In this document: one piece after another, positions 16,446 through 24,222 of the stretch
Layout of the letters: each line of letters starts with the position of its first letter
How positions within the stretch are numbered: the stretch's first letter is position 1
Assembly: GCA_023150535.1 (NCBI GenBank)
Contig: JAKLKS010000014.1
Location: forward strand, 1 to 33,953
Source of the DNA: Planctomycetota bacterium
Lineage (GTDB): Bacteria > Planctomycetota > JAJSAM01 > JAKLKS01
Direction: 5' to 3'
DNA: 33,953 bases
Made by a program: the position numbers and the translations under genes
The notes under the pieces: generated by a model
Seen by the model: only the letters and a program-made list of their open reading frames with translations
Database searches by the model: none
What the model was told of the DNA's origin: nothing

Positions 16446-17236
16446 TGGCAAGGGAAGGCTCTCAAGTCGACACGCAGATCCTAATTGCCGCGTTCTTGGG
16501 GGGCGCATCACCGCGTCCGGCGGGTAGCGCGCTTTCCTCGGTAGTCGCGAAGGAGTTCCTGCACTCCTACACGAGCGACCCGGCGGCTGATCGGTACTAC
16601 GTTCCGACCTCACCTGGATGGGCCTACGCGGCCCACCGATGGCCCCGCCGTTTTGACCCTGCCCGCAGCAACCATCCATTCGCCCGACGAGTAACGGACC
16701 AGCTCATTCTCTACTTCGGTAGCGCATTCCCGACCATTCGCGAGTTTGGCAGCTTCGCTTATGCCCGAGTGATCAACGATCGAGACGAGCGTTCACTCTC
16801 GCTGGCTCTCTCGCATCTTTCCAAGAGGCAGCGGAGCGCCACTCTGAGTCGCTTCTCGTACCTGTGCGATCACGACATGCTGTGTGTGCCATTGCGCGCG
16901 ACGACCGCGACCATTGCCCAGCAACTCCTGCTCCACTTCGTGGAGAAGTACGCTCCCAAGCGGAACTTCCGCAACACGCTGAACGACATCCTCATTCTTG
17001 CGACAGCAATCGAGGCCGGGGCGTCGCTTCGTACTGAGGACAGCGTCCTAAGTCGGTTTGCGGCATCGGAATTCGCTGGGAATAGTAGGAGCGAGGGAGC
17101 GTGGCTGCGCATCGACTTCTCACCTCAGAGCGCGACCCGCCCTAAGGGCCAACGGGAGTCCAAGGGCTTCGTGAACCGTGGATGGAAGGTCCGGGAGATG
17201 AAGGGATTGCAGTGGCCGAATGGGCCGCACAGGTAG
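16445..17236 (+). CDS. PIN-domain protein (putative RNase)
   Basis: This protein has 263 residues from ATG 16445; a start at 16424 would precede the predicted transcript start. PIN signature residues can be seen: D9 in VDTQILIAAFLG, E37 in VVAKEFL, and the later acidic pair in LNDILILATAIEAGASLRTEDSVLSRFA. PIN proteins are Mg-dependent RNases, many acting as VapC toxins on tRNA or rRNA. It is longer than VapC (about 130), with an insert of about 120 residues, and has no adjacent antitoxin. It diverges from the nuclease gene and has lower GC than its neighbours, which points to separate acquisition. The first part (KEFLHSYTSDPAADRYYVP) is not typical, so its target is unknown. Confidence 0.7.
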   Translation: MAREGSQVDTQILIAAFLGGASPRPAGSALSSVVAKEFLHSYTSDPAADRYYVPTSPGWAYAAHRWPRRFDPARSNHPFARRVTDQLILYFGSAFPTIREFGSFAYARVINDRDERSLSLALSHLSKRQRSATLSRFSYLCDHDMLCVPLRATTATIAQQLLLHFVEKYAPKRNFRNTLNDILILATAIEAGASLRTEDSVLSRFAASEFAGNSRSEGAWLRIDFSPQSATRPKGQRESKGFVNRGWKVREMKGLQWPNGPHR

Positions 17237-17282
17237 TCGAAGGTGTGGTGGAGAGCACTGTCCCGCTGGGGCGGGCCACAAC

Positions 17283-17762
17283 CTACGCCGCCTGCCCCGC
17301 CGCCAGCAGGGCCTCGATGAGCATGCTCATGTCCTGCCTGGTCAAATGCTTCGGGTCCCGACCGGGGAGCAGCCTCTCGATGGTCTGCTTGATGCTCTCC
17401 GGCCCGAGCTTGCGCTCCCGGGCCAGCTTGGCGAGGAAGGCCCTCTGCTTCGGCGAGGGCGAGTCCTGCGGCCTCCCGTAGCGGCGGCCGTTGCCGTTGC
17501 CGGACGGGTGGGTCCCGTTGCCGTTGGACCCGTTCCCATTCGAGGGAACGAGCGGGGGCTCGGGCGCCTTCGCGGCGGAGTCCCCGCAGGCCTGGCGCTC
17601 GACCGCCTCGCGAGCCACGCGGAAGAGCTCGTCGGCCTTCGCGGCGATCTCCTCGGGGGACTTGAGCTCGAGGTTCTCCTCGGTGACGATGATGCCGACG
17701 GCGTTGCTGCCGAAGTTGCCGTCGGACTTCTTCGAGTCGATGCGGGCGCAGATGCTGAACAT
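17283..17762 (-). CDS. Small element-backbone protein with Gly/Asn linker
   Basis: A 159-residue protein with AGGAGGTC upstream of its ATG. It has an N-terminal domain of about 60 residues (FSICARIDSKKSDGNFGSNAVGIIVTEENLEL), a low-complexity linker (NGNGSNGNGTHPSGNGNG) and a helical C-terminal domain (SPKQRAFLAKLARERKL, LTRQDMSMLIEALL). The shape recalls ssDNA-binding or accessory proteins with a flexible tail, and the C-terminal motif resembles short domains in plasmid replication or helicase-linked proteins. I cannot assign a function. Its leader is like those of the DUF932, RadC and 43-residue genes, so I place it with the element backbone. Confidence 0.75.
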   Translation of the reverse strand: MFSICARIDSKKSDGNFGSNAVGIIVTEENLELKSPEEIAAKADELFRVAREAVERQACGDSAAKAPEPPLVPSNGNGSNGNGTHPSGNGNGRRYGRPQDSPSPKQRAFLAKLARERKLGPESIKQTIERLLPGRDPKHLTRQDMSMLIEALLAAGQAA

Positions 17763-17837
17763 GTTGGACCTCCTGTCTGTGAGCGGGATACCCTTGTTCG
17801 GGTGAAGTAGGCGGGCAGTCTCTGAAAGGAAGCGTGG

Positions 17838-18770
17838 ATGGAGTGGTCCGAGGGGGCTCTGTTCGCGAAGGCAACCGACTACTCAAGGCGCGCGATGGAC
17901 GAGGATCGTTCCGGACCGCAGTTCCCATTCTGGGCGATCCTGTCCCTTGAGTTCCTTGCGCGAGCGGCGCTCGCAAAGGTCTCTCCGGCACTGCTTGCCG
18001 ATCCTAGGAGTGAGGACAGCCTGATGTTCGCGTTCGGCAAGTCCACCAAGTCACCCTCCTCGATTGAGACGAAGCGGGTCGTCGATCGCTGTGGACGATT
18101 GGTCGGCGGGTTCACGAGTGACCATGTGAACGCCTGCAACCGGCTCATGGGGCTGCGCAACGCGGAACTGCACTCTGGGGCAACGCCCTTTCGTGACCTG
18201 CCTGTCCAGGCCTGGCTACCCGACTACTACGGAGTGTGCAAGGTCTTGCTTGCCCACCTGGGGAAGTCGCTGGAGGGGTACTTCGGGAGGGGTGAGGCTG
18301 AGGCCGCCGAGAAGATGATCGATGCGGCATCGGCCAAGTCTCGCAAGGAGGTTCTCGACAGGGTGTCGGCCCATCGGAGTAGTTTCAAGGCCCTCGACGA
18401 AGTCGAGCAGATTGCCAAGGCAGTTGCGGGGGCAATGAGGATGCAGGAACTCGAGGGTGGGGGGAGAACCCGCAAGCAAGTGAAGTGCCCTGCATGTGGG
18501 AGCAAGGCCATGGTGAGCGGCACCTTCATCGACCACTCGGCTCCCCGGATCCAGGGGAAGCGGTTGGTGTACGACGTCAATGTCCTGCCCGAGACCCTTG
18601 AGTGTTTCGCCTGCGGTCTCCGAGTAACCGGACACCGTGAGATGCATGCAATCGAGATGGGGGGACAGTACACGATCACTGAGTTCGACGACCCTGTGGA
18701 GTACTTCGGGATCGAACCCGCTGATGTTTACGGGCCGGATCCGGCCGATTACTACGACGACGATCGCTAG
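17838..18770 (+). CDS. HEPN-like protein with C-terminal zinc ribbon
   Basis: This 310-residue protein has AAAGGAAG upstream. The N-terminal half is all-helical and carries RNAELH (R107-x4-H112), the R-x4-6-H signature of HEPN ribonucleases, in the context NRLMGLRNAELHSG. The C-terminal half has two CxxC pairs (CPACGS near 216 and CFACGL near 255) with an insert, typical of a zinc ribbon, then an acidic tail (PDPADYYDDDR). HEPN enzymes cut RNA in toxin-antitoxin, Abi and CRISPR settings. The zinc ribbon could recognise the target. It diverges from the backbone gene at 17762 across 75 bp. No antitoxin partner is obvious, so it may be self-limited or phage-triggered. Lower GC suggests transfer. 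Confidence 0.65.
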   Translation: MEWSEGALFAKATDYSRRAMDEDRSGPQFPFWAILSLEFLARAALAKVSPALLADPRSEDSLMFAFGKSTKSPSSIETKRVVDRCGRLVGGFTSDHVNACNRLMGLRNAELHSGATPFRDLPVQAWLPDYYGVCKVLLAHLGKSLEGYFGRGEAEAAEKMIDAASAKSRKEVLDRVSAHRSSFKALDEVEQIAKAVAGAMRMQELEGGGRTRKQVKCPACGSKAMVSGTFIDHSAPRIQGKRLVYDVNVLPETLECFACGLRVTGHREMHAIEMGGQYTITEFDDPVEYFGIEPADVYGPDPADYYDDDR

Positions 18771-19405
18771 GCCTGAGTCCGCTTGGCCTGTGCCGAGGCC
18801 CTCGTCACCGACTTGGCCAGCTCCTGTATGCTCCTCCTCGCCATCTGCACGACATTGGGTCCCTTGTATAGCAGGCTGACCTTGTGGTTGAGCTGCGTGG
18901 AGCCCCAAACGATCACGACGTCAGCCCAGCCGAGGTCGGAGTCGGCCTGGCCCTTCGAGCGGGACATGGTCCCGTCCACGAGCTTCAGGTCGAGGTCCCT
19001 GCCGATGAGCTGGGTCAGCGCGGTCCGGGCGTTAGGCGAGCCGCCGACGACGCAGAGCCGCCGCCAGCCCCGCACCTGACAGGCCCGAAGCATCTCCTCC
19101 ACGGCCCGCTGGTTTGCCGACCCGCCGCATACCGCGCAGTGCCTCGGCGCCGAGGCCGGCACCACGGTCCTCCCGTCACGCACCGCCGCGGCTTCCTCCT
19201 TGCAATCCCCCCGGGCGCAGACGAGGAGGAAGTTCCTCTCCAGGGCTTCGCGCACGGCGTCGGTCTTCGAGACGTTGATGTTGGGCTTCCGCGGGTTGGA
19301 GAGTCCGGCCTCCTGCAAGACGACCTCGGCGAGATCTTGGTCGCCCCCGTACCCGAGGTCCCGGAGGAGCGCGGCCTTCGGTCGGATGTCGTTGTCCTTG
19401 GAGAT
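18767..19405 (-). CDS. DUF2325-like protein, possible ATC start
   Basis: A 212-residue protein if begun at ATC 19405. The track begins at TTG 19318, but the frame upstream reads naturally (SKDNDIRPKAALLRDLGYGGDQDLAEVVLQEAG) to a stop near 19455, with no ATG, GTG or TTG there. AGGGAGGAGG lies five bases before ATC TCC AAG, so a rare ATC start is the best explanation. Domains: a helical N-terminus; a Cys set (CARGDC and HCAVCGG) that could bind zinc; and a Rossmann-like C-terminal domain (RRLCVVGGSPNARTALTQLI, DVVIVWGSTQLNHKVSLLY, PNVVQMARRSIQEL) resembling DUF2325. Function unknown. Its 3' end overlaps the HEPN gene tail by four bases on the opposite strand. Confidence 0.6.
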   Translation of the reverse strand: MSKDNDIRPKAALLRDLGYGGDQDLAEVVLQEAGLSNPRKPNINVSKTDAVREALERNFLLVCARGDCKEEAAAVRDGRTVVPASAPRHCAVCGGSANQRAVEEMLRACQVRGWRRLCVVGGSPNARTALTQLIGRDLDLKLVDGTMSRSKGQADSDLGWADVVIVWGSTQLNHKVSLLYKGPNVVQMARRSIQELAKSVTRASAQAKRTQA

Positions 19406-19607
19406 GGGGGCCTCCTCCCTGACCCAGTCTACTTGCCGATGGCGGTTGACCCGAGGCCGCGTCTGTCTCTACGCTAAAGCGCAGGGTTGGCCCGGACGCG
19501 CAGGGTCCTCCCCGAAGGTCCCCGGGGGCAGTCCGCAGGAGTGCTGCCTCTGGAGGACCCGGAGACGCCGCACGGCGCATGCCAGTACAAGGTGAGGGTC
19601 ACGAGGC

Positions 19608-20210
19608 ATGGACGGTCCAGGACGGTGCCAAGTCACAAGGCGAACGGTGCGGGGAGTACTCACTCAACTCGTGCGGAGGCGGAGGCTGGAGTCTCGGTGG
19701 GTCGTTGGGATCGACGGCTTCCCCGGAGCGGGCAAGTCCAGCCTCGCAAGTGCCGTCGGCGCGGACTTGGGGCTCCCGGCCTTTCGCCTCGACGACTTCC
19801 TTGATGATGAGGATCCCATTGGGCGTAGGTACATGGACGTCCTCCGATGGGACCTGCTTCGGGGAGCCGTCCGTGCTCGCCATGGACGCGGGCTCATCTT
19901 GGAGGGAGTGCTGCTCCTAGACGTGGCCGAGAGGCTCGCGCTCTCGCTCGATTGCCTCATCTACGTCAAGCGGCTGCTGCGAGGTGGCGCGTGGCGGGAC
20001 GGGGTCGTCTACGATCCAACGGACCCTCGCTCTCCCTCTCTTGGTCTTCAGATCGGTGCGTACCACCTGGAACGACGGCCAGACCTGATTGCGCAGGTCG
20101 TCTACGAGCGCGTGGATCGAGCCGCTACCGTGCGGAGAGCAAGTCCCCCGCGATCGTCGCAAGCGAGACACGTCCCTCTGCGTAGGGCTCGAGCTTCGCC
20201 ACGCTGGTGA
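19608..20210 (+). CDS. P-loop kinase (uridine-kinase-like), odd 3' end
   Basis: This 200-residue protein has a Walker A in VVGIDGFPGAGKSSLA (about 32-47), a likely substrate loop FRLDDFLDDEDPIG, a Walker-B-like LILEGVLLLDVAE and a lid-like Arg-rich stretch (KRLLRGGAWRDGVVYDP). This fits uridine/phosphoribulokinase-type kinases acting on a nucleoside or small molecule. The last 30 or so residues (VRRASPPRSSQARHVPLRRAR) are antisense to the DUF932 gene and look non-native, so the true end was probably near VDRAA. The native stop may have been lost at a junction. The start is uncertain; a GTG near 19647 with AAGG upstream is an alternative. Confidence 0.65.
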   Translation: MDGPGRCQVTRRTVRGVLTQLVRRRRLESRWVVGIDGFPGAGKSSLASAVGADLGLPAFRLDDFLDDEDPIGRRYMDVLRWDLLRGAVRARHGRGLILEGVLLLDVAERLALSLDCLIYVKRLLRGGAWRDGVVYDPTDPRSPSLGLQIGAYHLERRPDLIAQVVYERVDRAATVRRASPPRSSQARHVPLRRARASPRW

Positions 20211-21162
20211 GCCCGTTCACGACCCCCCAGACGCTCAGGTCACCGGGGTTCTCGGGGAGGTTCACGGCCTCGAGCACCTCGGGGACGAGGTCCCGCGAGA
20301 TGCCGAACTCCTTGTGGAGCCGCTTCGCCGCGTCATCGGGCCAGCCGCTCTCGACGAAGAGCGTGCTGGCCGCCCGCTCGATGGCCGCGTACTCCCTCGG
20401 GCTCACCTGGTTGCTGATGGTGCGCAGCTCCCGGTCGAAGGAGAGGTAGAGCTCGCGGACCGTGGAGGTGTGCCGCTTCCGCATCTCCACGACGCCCTCG
20501 GCGCCCCAGATGAGGAAGTTCCCGCAGACCTCGCGGAAGATGAAGGTCGAGTAGCCGAGGGCCTTGGCGCCGACCTCGGAGTTGAAAACGACCACGCCCT
20601 TCCGGAGGCCGCCGAACGAGTCCCGCGGATCCTCGGTGCTGTAGAAGAAGGCGAACGAGTCCCGGTCGCTCCGGAAGAGCGCGGGCTTCTGGTCGCCCCC
20701 GCCGCCCATCGTGGGCACGGCCGGGATGAACCCCGACGGGACGAGCCAGCGGTCCAGGACCTCGTAGAGCTCGTCGTCCCAGACCCTCTCGTACCGGTCG
20801 GAGTTGATGCACCGGAGCGAGTTCTCTTCGGCGAGGCCGCTCTTGTGCTTGCGGCCCCGGTGGAAGGTCTGGTTGAGGACCGAGGCCCGGGTCTCGGGCT
20901 TGAGGCGCTCCAGCAGGCCCATGGGCACGCGGGCCATCGCGGCGAGCTGGCCGAGGCTGTAGTGCGTGGGCTGGACGGCGTGGTCGCCCAGGTGGACGGT
21001 GCCGGACTCGGAGAAGAGGACCTGCCTCTCCCGGCACTCGACTTCGCGGCAGCGCTTGCGCTGCTCGGCGGCGGCGATGCGGAGCTCCTCGAAGGAGCCG
21101 AACTGCTCCTCCGGGGGACGGCGGAACAGCTCGGTGTGGGCGGCGGTGAGGACGGTGGACAT
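20125..21162 (-). CDS. DUF932 / phage-plasmid-like protein (TIGR03299 type)
   Basis: A 345-residue protein from ATG 21162 (MSTVLTAAHTELF) with AGGAGGTC upstream; the track start 53 codons earlier is unsupported. Conserved blocks include YSLGQLAAMARVPMGLLERL, LRCINSDRYERVWDDEL, GLRKGVVVFNSEVGAKALGY and FIFREVCGNFLIWG, as in the DUF932 family found on plasmids, phages and integrative elements. The biochemical role is unknown; it is a marker of mobile backbone. Its final 86 bases overlap the kinase ORF on the other strand. The leader with CCACC motifs and AGGAGGTC resembles those of other minus-strand backbone genes. Confidence 0.85.
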   Translation of the reverse strand: MSTVLTAAHTELFRRPPEEQFGSFEELRIAAAEQRKRCREVECRERQVLFSESGTVHLGDHAVQPTHYSLGQLAAMARVPMGLLERLKPETRASVLNQTFHRGRKHKSGLAEENSLRCINSDRYERVWDDELYEVLDRWLVPSGFIPAVPTMGGGGDQKPALFRSDRDSFAFFYSTEDPRDSFGGLRKGVVVFNSEVGAKALGYSTFIFREVCGNFLIWGAEGVVEMRKRHTSTVRELYLSFDRELRTISNQVSPREYAAIERAASTLFVESGWPDDAAKRLHKEFGISRDLVPEVLEAVNLPENPGDLSVWGVVNGLTSVAKLEPYAEGRVSLATIAGDLLSAR

Positions 21163-21263
21163 GGAGACCTCCTGGCTGGTGGGGCCAACTTCGGTCTTGG
21201 GGTGGACTGGTGCGAGTGGCGACAATCTGCTGGGCTTGACAGGGTTCTCGGGAGCAACGGCAC

Positions 21264-21917
21264 ATGTCCTTCGCGGCTCAGTTCCGACGGGAGTTGGACC
21301 GTCTCTTCGAGCGACGGACACACTGGCTGCGTAGCGTGGTCGCCGGCCGAAGTCCCGGGAAGCCCCCGGCCTTCAGTCGGAAGGACGTTCGCAGGGCCAT
21401 CGACAAGCTCCAGAGCGTGGCCTCCGATGCCCTCGCGAGGGACCTGGCGCGCGACGAGTTCGAGGAGGGGGTTGCGGAGAAGCGCAGCTGGCACGCCAAG
21501 CGGGGCAAGGGGTTCCTCTTCGACGACCGCAAGTGGGCGTTCCTCGACTGGTTCGACGAGAGGTTCAGGGGCAGGAAGCGCGCCTTCATCTACGTCTTCT
21601 GGAACCGGCGGCGCTGCGTGTACGTCGGGAAGACGGCCCGCTCCGGTAGGCGCATCGCCTCGCACTTCGACAAGCGCTGGTTCGGACCGGTAACCCGACT
21701 CGACGTCTACGCGATGCGTGGCCGCCGGGTGCTGCCGGCGCTCGAGTGCCTCTCCATCCACCGCTTCCAGCCGACACGCAACAAGGTCAAGGCCGAGAGC
21801 CGGAAGTGGACGAGGAAGTGCGAGCTGTGCTCCATCCACCGGGAGATCGAAGAGGAGGTCTCCAGCATCTTCCGGCTGCAGACTCCACGACCCAGGCGAA
21901 AGCGGCGGAGGAGGTAG
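21264..21917 (+). CDS. GIY-YIG-like nuclease
   Basis: This 217-residue protein has a central GIY-YIG-type domain: Y110 in FIYVFW, Y120-V-G in CVYVGKT, R129/R130 and H134 in SGRRIASHF, E161 in PALECLSIHRF and N173 in PTRNK. These are the catalytic Tyr, Arg, His, Glu and Asn expected for metal-dependent single-strand cleavage of DNA. KCELCSIH near 185-192 may bind zinc. The first 100 residues are helical and highly charged, and the tail is Arg-rich, both suited to DNA contact. It is the first gene of a three-gene operon; the next start lies seven bases after its stop. Such domains occur in homing, repair and restriction enzymes. Confidence 0.75.
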   Translation: MSFAAQFRRELDRLFERRTHWLRSVVAGRSPGKPPAFSRKDVRRAIDKLQSVASDALARDLARDEFEEGVAEKRSWHAKRGKGFLFDDRKWAFLDWFDERFRGRKRAFIYVFWNRRRCVYVGKTARSGRRIASHFDKRWFGPVTRLDVYAMRGRRVLPALECLSIHRFQPTRNKVKAESRKWTRKCELCSIHREIEEEVSSIFRLQTPRPRRKRRRR

Positions 21918-21924
21918 TCCGAGG

Positions 21925-22824
21925 ATGGGGGCTGCACCGGGGACCCTGGAGCGCTTTCGCGGTCTGGTGGAGCGATGTCGCTCCCTGAGCAAAGCCAGGG
22001 ATGGCGGGGGCCGATCTAGGAAGGGCGACGAGCGTATCGAGGGGGTCGCCGCCTTCCAGGGGTTCCTGGACCGTGCGAGTGAACTGGCACTTCGCGCGGT
22101 CGCGGATCGGAGCGCCGAGATCCGTGAGATCGCAAGCCTGGAAGCCGCCTGGGCCGTTCGCCACGATCTCCTGGCCGAAGCCGGGCTCTCCTTCGTGGAA
22201 GACGCCTACACGAACCTCCTCGCATGGATGCTGAGGCCGGCGACACATCCGGCATCCGCGCTGCGCAGGCAGACCGCATTCCTGAGTCAGGTCTGGTCGG
22301 GGAACACGTACGCGCCTGATGCGCCCACGGAACCGCTACTTCAGGTCTGGACGGAGGACGGCATACCAGACCTTGTGCTCCAGTACCCGTCCGTCGTTTT
22401 CGTGGTGGAGGCGAAGACGGGTTCCGAGGAACACGAGACCCCGGATGGCGACGCCCAGACGGTGGCCTACCCGTCCGCCTTGCGGAAGAGGTGGTGCCTG
22501 TCTCCGGACGTCCCGGCGTTCATGGCCCTGCTGTCTCCGGACGGCCGCCGTGCTGCGTCGCCGGATGCGGTCTCGTGTTCCTACCTGGATGTGAGCGCCG
22601 CGTTGATGCGGGCGATGGAGACGGAAGGGCTCGATGGAAGCGACCGCGTCTCGTTCGGGCTCGTCTTCACCCACTGGATCGGGCACGCGACTCCGCTGGG
22701 CGACAGGCTGCGCCCGCTCCTGGCGAGAGTCCGTGCCACGGGTCTCGGCGCGACGGCGCCCATGGGGGCGAACGCGACCATCCCCCTGTGGCAGATGGTG
22801 AACTGTCTCTCAAGGAGGGCCTGA
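21925..22824 (+). CDS. PD-(D/E)XK nuclease-like protein
   Basis: A 299-residue protein from ATG 21925, with GGAGGAGG just upstream; the track start is 69 codons earlier inside the previous gene and is a shadow. Features of the PDDEXK fold: EDAYTNLLAWML (E92), GIPDLVLQYPSVVFVVEAKTGS giving D149 and E162-x-K164, and then QTVAYPSAL. The arrangement resembles the PD-(D/E)XK group found in restriction or defence proteins. It is tightly packed between a GIY-YIG nuclease and a small unknown protein (one base to the next start), so the three probably act together. Substrate unknown. No adjacent methyltransferase is seen, so this is not a standard restriction-modification system. Confidence 0.7.
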   Translation: MGAAPGTLERFRGLVERCRSLSKARDGGGRSRKGDERIEGVAAFQGFLDRASELALRAVADRSAEIREIASLEAAWAVRHDLLAEAGLSFVEDAYTNLLAWMLRPATHPASALRRQTAFLSQVWSGNTYAPDAPTEPLLQVWTEDGIPDLVLQYPSVVFVVEAKTGSEEHETPDGDAQTVAYPSALRKRWCLSPDVPAFMALLSPDGRRAASPDAVSCSYLDVSAALMRAMETEGLDGSDRVSFGLVFTHWIGHATPLGDRLRPLLARVRATGLGATAPMGANATIPLWQMVNCLSRRA

Positions 22825-22825
22825 G

Positions 22826-23320
22826 ATGGGTGCCGAAGTGCGCTTCTCCGACGCGGCTCGACTGTTCGCGGAGAACTGGCAGGTGGTCGAGGACATGCGG
22901 AAGAACTTCCATGGCGAGATCCAGGACTTCCTGCGATCGGTGCGAGAGTCCGTGGAGAGGCACCTGGGGCGCGATGTCATGGAGAGGAGGACGGGGGGGA
23001 CGTTCCTCTACTGGTGCCTCGCCCCGGGCGGGCAGAAGCTCGACTGGCCGAAGAAGGCGCAGGCATGTTGTCGCCTCGATCAGCCGGGCATCATCGTTGG
23101 CCAGGAACTCGTGGTCCACGTCTTCTCGAACACGAAGGACAGGGAGAAGAAAGATGCGGTCAAGGACCTCCGGTCCCACCCGGACATCGCCGAGCGAGCA
23201 CGGGATCCGAAGGACAAGTGGGCGGAGTTCGAGATCGTGCTTCCGTGCCCCGCGGGAACCCAAGTGGAGGACATCGCGAAGCCCATCGCGGACCTGCTCG
23301 TGCTGCTCGAGCCGTTCTGA
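22826..23320 (+). CDS. Hypothetical protein, third gene of nuclease operon
   Basis: A 164-residue protein with AGGAGGGCC ahead of its ATG, starting one base after the nuclease stop. The N-terminal third is helical (RLFAENWQVVEDMRKNFHGEIQDFLRSVRESVERHL) and the rest looks alpha/beta (GIIVGQELVVHVFSNTKD, WAEFEIVLPCPAG, KPIADLLVLLEPF). I recognise no family and see no catalytic motif. Its position suggests a regulator, immunity or partner subunit for the two nucleases. It ends eleven bases before a convergent small gene. Confidence 0.65.
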   Translation: MGAEVRFSDAARLFAENWQVVEDMRKNFHGEIQDFLRSVRESVERHLGRDVMERRTGGTFLYWCLAPGGQKLDWPKKAQACCRLDQPGIIVGQELVVHVFSNTKDREKKDAVKDLRSHPDIAERARDPKDKWAEFEIVLPCPAGTQVEDIAKPIADLLVLLEPF

Positions 23321-23330
23321 CGTGTAGCTC

Positions 23331-23462
23331 CTACCTCAGCGCCCTCTGGATGCACCCGCCGATCTGCGGCAGGAACCAGAACACGAAGATCGCGGCGACG
23401 ATGACCCAGAGGCAGCCGTGGGGGCCGCTCTCGCCGTCGGAGCCGGAGTTGCCGTTGGACAT
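23331..23462 (-). CDS. 43-residue single-span membrane peptide
   Basis: This gene is too short for the ORF track. It encodes 43 residues: a polar N-terminus (SNGNSGSDGESGPHG), one hydrophobic helix (CLWVIVAAIFVFWFLPQIGGCI) and a basic end (QRALR). The start is convincing because GAGGAGGTCC lies at the right spacing. It lies between the nuclease operon (convergent) and radC (same strand, 57 bases upstream), so it may be cotranscribed with radC. Function unknown; small membrane peptides of this type occur in plasmids and phages as toxins, holin-like or exclusion proteins. Confidence 0.65.
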   Translation of the reverse strand: MSNGNSGSDGESGPHGCLWVIVAAIFVFWFLPQIGGCIQRALR

Positions 23463-23519
23463 GGATGGACCTCCTCAGCGTGGATGGTGGATGCAGCGCG
23501 CAGGGCTTGCGAGACGGCG

Positions 23520-24113
23520 CTACTTCGAGGTGCCGAGCAGGCCGCGCTCGAGGAAGGAGACGTAGGAACCGTCGCCGACGACGACGTGGTCCAAGATCCT
23601 GATGCCCACGAGGTCCGCCACAGCGCAGAGCCGCCGGGTGATCTCGACGTCCTCGACGCTCGGCGTCGGGTCCCCGCTCGGGTGGTTGTGGACGAAGACG
23701 AGCGCTCCGGCCGACTGCTTGATGGCCGGAGCGAAGACCTCCCTCGGGTGGACGAGGCTCGCGGTCAGCGAGCCCTGGCTCGTCATGCACTCGCCCATGA
23801 CGCGGTTCTTCCCGTCGAGGAGCACGGTCCAGAACTGCTCCACCTTCAGTTCCCGGAGCCGGTGGTGGTAGTGCTTGAAAATGTCGGAGCCGCAGCGGAA
23901 GCGGGCGCCAACCTGCATGCGCTCGCTCGCGGCCTCGCGGCAGAGGTCGGCCACGGCGGCAAGCCTCTTCGCGGAGCCCTTGGGCACCCCGTTGGCGCGC
24001 ATCTCGCCCTCGGTGGCGCAGAAGAGGGCCCTCGGGCTGCCGTAGACCTCGGCGACCTTCTCGGCCACGCTCTGCGGGATGAGCCTCGACAGCTTCTCCT
24101 TCATGTCGCTCAT
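23520..24113 (-). CDS. radC: RadC family JAB/MPN protein
   Basis: A 197-residue protein from ATG 24113 with AAGGAG upstream; the track start lies 113 codons earlier in the divergent gene region and is unsupported. The metal-binding JAMM motif is complete: H142-x-H144-P-S-G-D-P-T-P-S-x-x-D155 (VHNHPSGDPTPSVED). An N-terminal helix-hairpin-helix-like part (GSPRALFCATEGEMRANGV) and LLDGKNRVMGE are typical of RadC. Mobile elements often carry short RadC copies of unclear role. RadC is not a proven repair protein, and some relatives act as metalloproteases or DNA-linked hydrolases. Its leader is similar to those of other backbone genes. Confidence 0.9.
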   Translation of the reverse strand: MSDMKEKLSRLIPQSVAEKVAEVYGSPRALFCATEGEMRANGVPKGSAKRLAAVADLCREAASERMQVGARFRCGSDIFKHYHHRLRELKVEQFWTVLLDGKNRVMGECMTSQGSLTASLVHPREVFAPAIKQSAGALVFVHNHPSGDPTPSVEDVEITRRLCAVADLVGIRILDHVVVGDGSYVSFLERGLLGTSK

Positions 24114-24222
24114 GGGAGTCTCCTTGTGGTGGAAGGGGTGGATGGAAGTCGCGGCCTGCACTGCGGCCTGTCCCCGGGGTGAGGGGTACGATGCGTGGCG
24201 GCACCTGCTCGGGAGGATGGCC

